From: Homalodisca vitripennis
Taxonomy: Eukaryota; Arthropoda; Insecta; Hemiptera; Cicadellidae
Direction: 5' to 3'
Length of the DNA: 64,000 bases
Assembly (NCBI RefSeq): GCF_021130785.1
Contig: NC_060215.1
Location: forward strand, 72,864,001 to 72,928,000
Part shown: piece by piece, positions 59,501-64,000 of the stretch
How the letters are laid out: every line of letters begins with the position of its first letter
Position numbering within the stretch: position 1 is the first letter of the stretch
The notes under the pieces: generated by a model
Told to the model about the DNA's origin: nothing
Seen by the model: only the letters and a program-made list of their open reading frames with translations
Databases searched by the model: none
Made by a program: the position numbers and the translations under genes

Positions 59501-59885
59501 GTGTTCAGACGGCATATTGATCAGATTGTAGCCGTGCAGGGAGAGCCAGCTGATGTAAACAAACAGGTAGAATCAGCTGACGCTTTCGATGACAGTCCTC
59601 TTCCCCCCCGGTCATGACACCGGTGGGGCGAGAGCCAATAGCAGTGAGTCCCCACTCTCCGCCGAGCGGCCGTGTGGCTCGCTCCCCTCCCCTCTCAGTG
59701 TCGTGCCGTTCTAACGGTAAACTAACAGCTGATCGTGGCAACACGTCACCGGCTGCGACGGCAGCTGTCATGCCCGCGCCAGCTGTTCCCAAACAACAAC
59801 AATGATAGAACGCTATCCTGTGCGGATTAGAAATCCCGTGGATAGGCTGAACTGTAAATTATATTGTTTTGTTCTATTTTAGTTT
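56570..59885 (+). pseudogene. Gypsy pol: protease, reverse transcriptase, RNase H, integrase, frameshifted
   Basis: Protease: VDTGASVSV with the catalytic DTGA at 56652-56663, then, one shift later, PLIGREWLSAL. Reverse transcriptase: LIPVSSSDWGTPIVPVLKK, GDFKVTLNP, FSKIDLCQAY, RVPFGITSASAIFQKK, and FLDDIL with the catalytic pair at 57528-57533. RNase H: LAVDASSFGLGAVLS and ADAFSRLP. Integrase: an H2C2 finger (ELHSSHMG, CFSCL), then D (58848, DYLGP), D (59012, HSDNGP) and E (59122, GLAENSVK), a DDE set. A C-terminal domain (VRDYRTRDKWVSATVIK across frames) is followed by a Pro-rich segment and a basic end (RIRNPVDRLN) near 59860. The single-base breaks, at least ten, sit mostly in short homopolymers. 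Clade is likely Mag/K02A2.6-like, not certain. Confidence 0.9.
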
Positions 59886-60067
59886 GTTTCGTTATATTGT
59901 TTTATTTGTCTTAGTTGTGATAACCAAAGCGTTCATAACCATTTTGCTTTATTGTAGTTTAAGGAAAATTTATTGATGTTACTGTATTAATGTGTTAATT
60001 GAATTTCAAACAATGTTTTTTTTGTTAAACTATGTAGTGTGTTATTTTGCAGTGTTTTTCAACTTTG
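59886..60067 (+). other. Gypsy sequence between pol and the polypurine tract
   Basis: AT-rich, non-coding. No env-like frame, signal peptide or membrane segment was seen, so the element seems to lack an envelope gene. Confidence 0.6.
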
Positions 60068-60079
60068 GAAGGGAGGAAA
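60068..60079 (+). other. Polypurine tract
   Basis: GAAGGGAGGAAA directly before the 3' LTR; it primes plus-strand DNA synthesis in LTR retrotransposons. Confidence 0.85.
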
Positions 60080-60417
60080 TGTGTGTACATATCTGAATCT
60101 AATATAAAATAGTCAGCTATCTAAAATATATTTGTTAAGATAGGAATGTTGATTATCGATCTGGCCGTTGGCGGTTATATGTATGTGACGTCATATGAGA
60201 CCATACTGTTTGAATAAATCCTATTGGCTACTGAGGTCACGCCACTTCTCCCCGCCAACGTACCTTACCATTCCAGCAGCGAGTGTTTCTCCCGAGTCCA
60301 GTTTTACCCACGGTCCATGAAACCCGCGTCCTCGCCGACCAAGATGTAGTCCAATAGTTTTCCTGAATTGGTGTAATTTATTACCCGGTTTCATTACCAC
60401 CGGCCACGAACATCACA
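60080..60417 (+). repeat. 3' LTR
   Basis: 338 bp, begins TGTGTGTACATATC and ends GAACATCACA. It carries an intact TGACGTCA palindrome (60187-60194), a CREB/ATF-type site that could act in transcription. Differs from the 5' LTR by indels only. Confidence 0.95.
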
Positions 60418-60422
60418 ATAAC

Positions 60423-60690
60423 AGATGCAGACTGTATGGCAAATCAAAGAGGTGAGAACTTACACTCACATAACACCAGGAGGGCCACAGACTTCATTCT
60501 CCCTCCGCATCACACTACTAAGTACAGCAAGAAGCCATCATACACAGGATGCAAGATGTACAATGCATTGCCGCAGCATTTGAAAAGGCTCAGTGGGAAA
60601 AATCTCAAGAGAAGTCTCCAGAACTGGTTGATGGAACAACCTTTGTACACCGTGAAAGAATATTATGAACTTACAAAACCTAATTTGTAA
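60423..60690 (+). CDS. LINE B ORF2, second part: C-terminal tail
   Basis: Continues ORF2 past the Gypsy insertion: the codons before 54893 and after 60422 join in phase when ATAAC is counted once. It contains SHNTRRATDFILP and YTGCKMYNALPQHLK, a tail found in the same place in LINE A, and ends with TAA at 60688-60690. Confidence 0.9.
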
Positions 60691-60770
60691 AGCAAGAGAC
60701 ATGAAGATATATTTCTTTGTAACATTTTATTGGACGCCATTACATGTCTTAATGATAATGTGAATAAAGA

Positions 60771-60787
60771 GATTCTGATTCTGATTC
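60771..60787 (+). repeat. LINE B 3' tail of GATTCT repeats
   Basis: Nearly three units of GATTCT following AATAAA (60764-60769). CR1- and Jockey-superfamily LINEs often end in short repeats rather than poly(A). The last bases overlap the possible target duplication TCATG. Confidence 0.8.
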
Positions 60788-60790
60788 ATG

Positions 60791-61606
60791 ATGTATGCTG
60801 ATGACACAGCCTTGCTGGTGGCCGAGAAACAAATACCAGAACTTGAAATATCTTCCTTTGTAGCTCTGGACATGGCAAAGCAATACTGTCACCAAAACAA
60901 TCTTATATTAAATGACCGCAAAACCCAACAACTGAACTTAGGAAGAGCAAGTGCAGTAATACATGGCTTGCCAGATATTGAATTGAAAAATGAAGCTAAC
61001 TACCTAGGAATCATCATTGACAACAATCTAACCTGGACTTCACATGTAGACCAACTCTGCAGAAAGCTCAGCAGTAGCCTATATGTATTAAAAAGAATAA
61101 CAAAAATGAGCAATCTGGACACAGCAAAAACTGCTTATTTCTCACTCTTTGAAGCACATCTAAGATATGGATTAGTGGTATAGGGAAACTCTTCCATCGG
61201 GAATCTCCAACGGGTACTAATACTTCAAAAGAAAGCTGTGAGAACATTGGCAGGACTAGACCCAAAGGCTACTTGCCGGCAAGCTTTTCAATATCTTAAA
61301 ATTTTGACTGTGATATCTCTGTTTGTGACAGAAGTGATCTGCTATGCTGTCTCACAGAACATTACAAGGCTGGGAGAAATGCACCATTACAACACCCGGA
61401 ACGCCATGAACTATGCTCTGCCAATTCATTGCCTTGCTCTGTACGAGAGGAAGCCAAGCTATGCAGGACCTAAACTCTTCAATATTCTTCCAGACCATCT
61501 GAAAATAAACAGTGGACAGAAATGCTTCAAGAAGAAACTCCAAGAATGGTTTCTACAGAGGACATTTTACTCCCTTGAAGAATTTATAAACTGGAGGAAC
61601 CATTAA
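60791..61606 (+). pseudogene. LINE A ORF2, second part: YADD motif, thumb and C-terminal tail
   Basis: Begins MYADDTALLVAEKQ, the catalytic YxDD box that the first part lacks, then NLILNDRKTQQLNLG, NEANYLGIIIDNNLTWTSH and a TAG at 61181-61183 where the sister element has Trp (RYGVAVWG). The same frame continues through QKKAVRTLAGLDPKATC and the tail YNTRNAMNYALP...YAGPKLFNILPDHLK to TAA at 61604-61606. It continues the frame of 48183-50010 when the 5-bp duplication is counted once. Confidence 0.92.
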
Positions 61607-61732
61607 TCATAGTGCTTAAAATGGTTTATCCACTGTTTTCTACATTGCTGACTAATATCCTAAATTATTACCTTTACCTACTTGACGCCAATTCTGTAAC
61701 TCTATGTACATGAATAAAGAAACTGTCTATTG
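61607..61732 (+). other. LINE A 3' untranslated region
   Basis: A short trailer with AATAAA at 61713-61718, ending in a TGTCTAT-TG stretch directly before the TCTAG target duplication. It has no long poly(A). Confidence 0.6.
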
Positions 61733-61737
61733 TCTAG

Positions 61738-62560
61738 TTTGTTGAAAAGAGAATTGTTTTTGGCTGATTGGAGGTCCAGTAATTAACAGCCCAAACGTAA
61801 ACAGTGGCATTTCACAATCTCATAGTACTTATAATAAATGTTTTACCATGTCTTGTACCTTGAAAAAAATAACAATAGGAGAAGAAAGAGGAGTGAATGG
61901 ATAACAAATAATTTAATTCGAGTAATTAATCCTAAAAAGTGTGTGTAGAGATTATGCCAAAAACAGAAATAATTTAGTTTTTAAAAACATATTTAAACAG
62001 TTGTAAAAAATTGTAACTAATCAGATAGACAAGAAAAAAAGAATTACTATTGCAACCTTATGGAGAGATGTAATGGCACTCAAAAAATATTGGAATGTTG
62101 TAAAAAAATTACTAATGTAGGGAAGAAATGCATGGATTGTATTGTAATTGGTGAAGATGAAGTGAAAGTGGTGGGGATTGAGCAATTGGTTGGAAATACC
62201 TTTAATAAGTATTTTACTTGCATAGTTTCTAGATTAAGAATAAAAAGTTTGGCCTGAATGTTTTTCTGGAGGATCATACACAATATAATATTTTGATTAC
62301 TGATTTTAAAGTGCATTACGTGGATGTAGTACATAAGATAAATTGTATGAAAAACAGTTGTGGTCTTGGAGGTATAAATATAATTGTGATAAAAAACAAT
62401 GTAAACATATTTGCACAGATTTTGTATAATTTATTCACCAAGTCATTATGTGAAGGGGTAGTGCCTGATGAATTTAAAACAGCATCGTTCCTGTATTTAA
62501 GTCAGGAGAAACCAAAGAAGTGTGCTCTTACCGTCCTATCTCTGTTATCTAATGCATGTT
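61738..62560 (+). pseudogene. LINE C ORF2 continued: linker and start of reverse transcriptase
   Basis: After LINE A, text such as LKRELFLADWRSSN (61741-61785) and SEWITNNLIRVINPKKCV (61889-61945) gives the usual linker between endonuclease and reverse transcriptase. The frame 62293-62745 then has NSCGLGGINI (family pattern SCGxDGI) and LCEGVVPDEFKTASF, and breaks into KKCALTVLSLLSN, corresponding to the YRPISLLS motif of LINE reverse transcriptases. Catalytic motifs are missing beyond about 62560. Confidence 0.75.
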
Positions 62561-62799
62561 TAAATACACCATTTAAACATACATTTATTTCACTCATTCG
62601 CACAAGTCCTCATGCACACGCCAATTATCATACAGTCCAGTCCTGGCATCAGTCTACCTTACAGTTATGTGCCAAGAACAATCATCTACACTATAAAACC
62701 CCTGAGATGTTCGAAACCATTTTAGACGAGTCTTGGATACCTTAGGCATGGGTGCACTTCAACGAATCTGACAAACTGCTGATCAGTTGTACACCTAAC

Positions 62800-63660
62800 T
62801 ATGAGACCAATTCCTGCCAGGAGACTTGAAAGACTACACGAGTTGATAGCCCACTTGATCCATCTGAAGGTTATTACATAGCACACTAAACTCCATTGTG
62901 AGTGTCACGTTCTGAAGTCTCCTTCTTCAGCTAAGTAGTTGATCGTTATCAAAAATTAAACAGTACGGAATGTATACGTTCCCATCATAACTTTTAGAAC
63001 TCTACCTGGTTCAGTAATATATCTACCTTGATCGTCCTTGAGACCACCAAGTGGTGAGAAGGGATTTTTTTCCAATAGCTGCAGAAGCCTTGTGCAACTC
63101 TGCACACTATCAATGTCAGTGGCAGTTTCTTATAGGCTTAGCTGTACGAACCTTGCGGTTGTACAGTGCAAGAGCCTCATGGTGTCTTCCAAATTTTTGC
63201 TCTCCTGTCCTAACTCAAAACTAAGTCTTAACTCTCTTTCTCAAAGAGCCCAGTTCAGAGCTACACCAGGCTACTTTGGATTTCCTCCTGTTAATGGCAG
63301 GACAACTGAGATCAAATGAACTCATAATTGCAGAAGTCAAATTGTGGGCTTTTTGTCTAGCTGTACAGTATTGTAAATCAGTTTCCGGTTGCTACCAACA
63401 GATTTCAGTTGTGCCCTTAGGTTTCCCTTGTATGACACCCAGTCTGTATTTCTATACTGTACTTTTTCAAGTTCTACGTCTCCAATTTTAAAGCAGATGT
63501 CGGCATGATTTGAGAGGGAAGGCTCGTCAGACATGCCAACTGTGTATCCGATTAACCATATCCTTCATCCTATCACCACCCTTTGTGTCCCCATGCACAA
63601 TGTAGGAGCATTACCCACATTTTCAATCACTAGACTATGGGATAATATAGTCTAGTGATC
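62800..63660 (-). pseudogene. LINE G: endonuclease end and linker, minus strand
   Basis: Read on the minus strand: IENVGNAPTL (the conserved xxNVGNxPTF block), then DEPSLSNHADICFKIGD with the catalytic SxH written SNH, QYRNTDWVSYKGNLRAQL, then in other frames SSELGSLRKRVRTLF-like text and LGGLKDDQGRYIT with EPGRVLKVMMGTYTF, the linker before the reverse transcriptase. IKWAINS-like text at about 62850-62880 suggests the start of the reverse transcriptase. This is a different LINE lineage from A to D (R1/LOA/Jockey-like by pattern). Several frameshifts and stops. The plus-strand open frames here are shadows. Confidence 0.75.
63627..63658. repeat. Perfect 12-bp inverted repeat
   Basis: TCACTAGACTAT and ATAGTCTAGTGA separated by 8 bases inside LINE fragment G, upstream (in the minus-strand sense) of the NVGN motif. 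No terminator function is implied in a eukaryote. Confidence 0.9.
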
Positions 63661-64000
63661 TGTAGCAGCTGAACCGAGAAACCTACCTTCTTTGTTTTAA
63701 CTAAACACCTGTATTTCAACCTCAAAGAATTCGGGAAAATAATTAACACCCAAAATGGTACTTTTCATTTTTTTTTATGGTGACCTTGATCCCTATCATC
63801 AGCTGCCACTCCTTGGGTCCTCAATTGGATATGGTCTACAACAATGAACACCCTCCATTTCCTCACATTAATAGTCGCTGCAGACTGCTCATCTTACTGA
63901 TGATAAAAGACAAAACGAAATGAGGGGAGCAAACTGCACATGCAGGAACTATTACAGCAGATAGTCAAAGCCAGGTCTTACAGGAATCTTACCTCTGCAT
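63661..64000. other. End of window, probably more of LINE G
   Basis: Slightly GC-richer, no motif identified on either strand. By position, it should hold the upstream endonuclease of LINE G, but decay hides it. Confidence 0.4.

Larger units (their letters stand above)
54898..60417 (+). mobile_element. Gypsy-type LTR retrotransposon
   Basis: 5520 bp between two copies of ATAAC (54893-54897 and 60418-60422), a 5-bp target duplication as usual for Gypsy. It has LTRs of 343 and 338 bp that begin TG and end CA, a primer-binding site, gag with two CCHC knuckles, pol in the order protease, reverse transcriptase, RNase H, integrase (Gypsy order), a C-terminal basic/proline-rich tail, and a polypurine tract. 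I saw no env gene. The frame is broken at many places, and every break that I followed is a small indel; the LTRs differ only by indels. Either the copy decayed unusually or this stretch is an unpolished assembly of a young element. Confidence 0.95.
50011..60785 (+). mobile_element. LINE B, near full-length CR1/Jockey-type retrotransposon split by a Gypsy element
   Basis: About 5.25 kb without the Gypsy insertion: a 5' leader (50011-50827), ORF1 with a PHD finger and coiled coil, ORF2 with endonuclease and reverse transcriptase, a short 3' end and a tail of GATTCT repeats (60771-60787). TCATG flanks it (50006-50010 and 60786-60790), although the right copy merges with the tail repeat, so the duplication could be 3 to 5 bp. 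Repeated hexamer tails and a PHD-type ORF1 point to the CR1/Jockey superfamily; the precise clade is not settled. Damage is limited to two one-base frameshifts in A-runs plus the Gypsy insertion, so it is young. Confidence 0.9.
48183..61732 (+). mobile_element. LINE A, 5'-truncated, inserted in LINE C and split by LINE B
   Basis: Without its insertion, A is about 2.8 kb: ORF2 from mid-endonuclease to the end plus a 3' untranslated region ending ATGAATAAAGAAACTGTC...TTG. The 5' truncation is typical of target-primed reverse transcription that stopped early. TCTAG flanks it on both sides. B is inserted at 50011-60785. The joined frames have two in-frame stops but no frameshift, which places A between C and B in decay. 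Confidence 0.85.
46375..62560 (+). mobile_element. LINE C, oldest layer of the nest (outer host element)
   Basis: A non-LTR retrotransposon in two halves: ORF1 and the ORF2 endonuclease at 46375-48182, and the ORF2 linker with the start of the reverse transcriptase at 61738 to about 62560. The halves are separated by LINE A and everything inside it. TCTAG is present at both junctions (48178-48182 and 61733-61737), as expected from a 5-bp target duplication. The order and orientation of the domains across the gap fit one ORF2. Many frameshifts and stops in both halves make it the most decayed layer. Its 3' end is lost where LINE fragment G begins. Confidence 0.75.

Noticed and set aside
59505..59805. 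Frames on both strands near the end of pol as separate genes
   Set aside because: They lie in the Pro-rich C-terminal part of pol; the plus frame is best read as part of pol after an indel and the minus frame is its shadow.
59886..60067. Envelope gene in the Gypsy element
   Set aside because: Less than 200 bp remain between the pol end and the polypurine tract and no membrane-protein-like frame exists.
62293..62745. 150-codon frame as one gene
   Set aside because: Only the first two thirds carry LINE C reverse-transcriptase motifs; the end reads across the border into minus-strand LINE G.
63627..63658. Hairpin as a transcription terminator
   Set aside because: The setting is eukaryotic and the hairpin lies inside a decayed LINE; there is no T-run logic to apply.
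1..64000. CRISPR arrays, operons, Shine-Dalgarno sites, tRNA or rRNA genes
   Set aside because: No regularly spaced repeats, no bacterial gene organisation and no recognisable tRNA or rRNA sequence were seen on either strand.

Overview
The window is AT-rich eukaryotic DNA with short spliced-looking exons, long non-coding stretches and many mobile elements typical of insects: mariner, Tc1-like transposons with a DUF4817-type head, Jockey/CR1-superfamily non-LTR retrotransposons and a Gypsy LTR retrotransposon. An insect, probably hemipteran, is my inference from the mix of element families; the sequence alone does not prove it. No tRNA, rRNA, CRISPR array or bacterial gene was seen.

Region 1 (1 to about 36 kb) is gene-poor and AT-rich. 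The best evidence of a host gene is one terminal coding exon at 22350-22545 with a good splice acceptor, plus a candidate TATA promoter and first exon ending ATG/GTGAGT at 20227-20434. The two do not join in phase, so at least one piece is missing. A much weaker exon-like frame lies at 3850-3984. The rest holds a TG/TA microsatellite, a mariner element with a broken transposase (9534-10845), a fold-back MITE (14073-14511), a decayed THAP-domain gene (about 16.1-16.5 kb) and two diverged copies of a LINE endonuclease fragment (24.6 and 31.9 kb).

Region 2 (36-46 kb) is a transposon cluster. Its centrepiece is a roughly 3.8-kb element (about 36070-39904) with inverted-repeat arms of about 350 bp. 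It encodes one long protein made of a helical N-terminal module, a FEN1/EXO1-like PIN nuclease module and a C-terminal TSO1-like cysteine-rich (CXC) module. I recognise no classical transposase in it, and it is my candidate for an undescribed system. Next come a 2.5-kb Tc1-like element with arms of about 490 bp (40333-42833), a truncated relative (43199 to about 44690) and minus-strand LINE remnants around them.

Region 3 (46-64 kb) is a four-layer nest of retroelements. An old LINE (C, 46.4-62.6 kb) is split by LINE A (48183-61732). A is split just before its YADD catalytic motif by LINE B (50011-60785). B is split by a Gypsy-type LTR element (54898-60417). Candidate target-site duplications mark each insertion (TCTAG, TCATG, ATAAC). 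The reading frames on either side of B and of the Gypsy element continue in phase once the duplication is counted once. The two Gypsy LTRs differ only by small indels and by no substitution I could find, and the Gypsy frameshifts I followed are also small indels. This fits unpolished sequence of a young high-copy element better than ageing. A further minus-strand LINE fragment (G) closes the window.

None of the mobile genes reads as fully intact here. The order of insertion (C oldest, Gypsy youngest) follows directly from the nesting.
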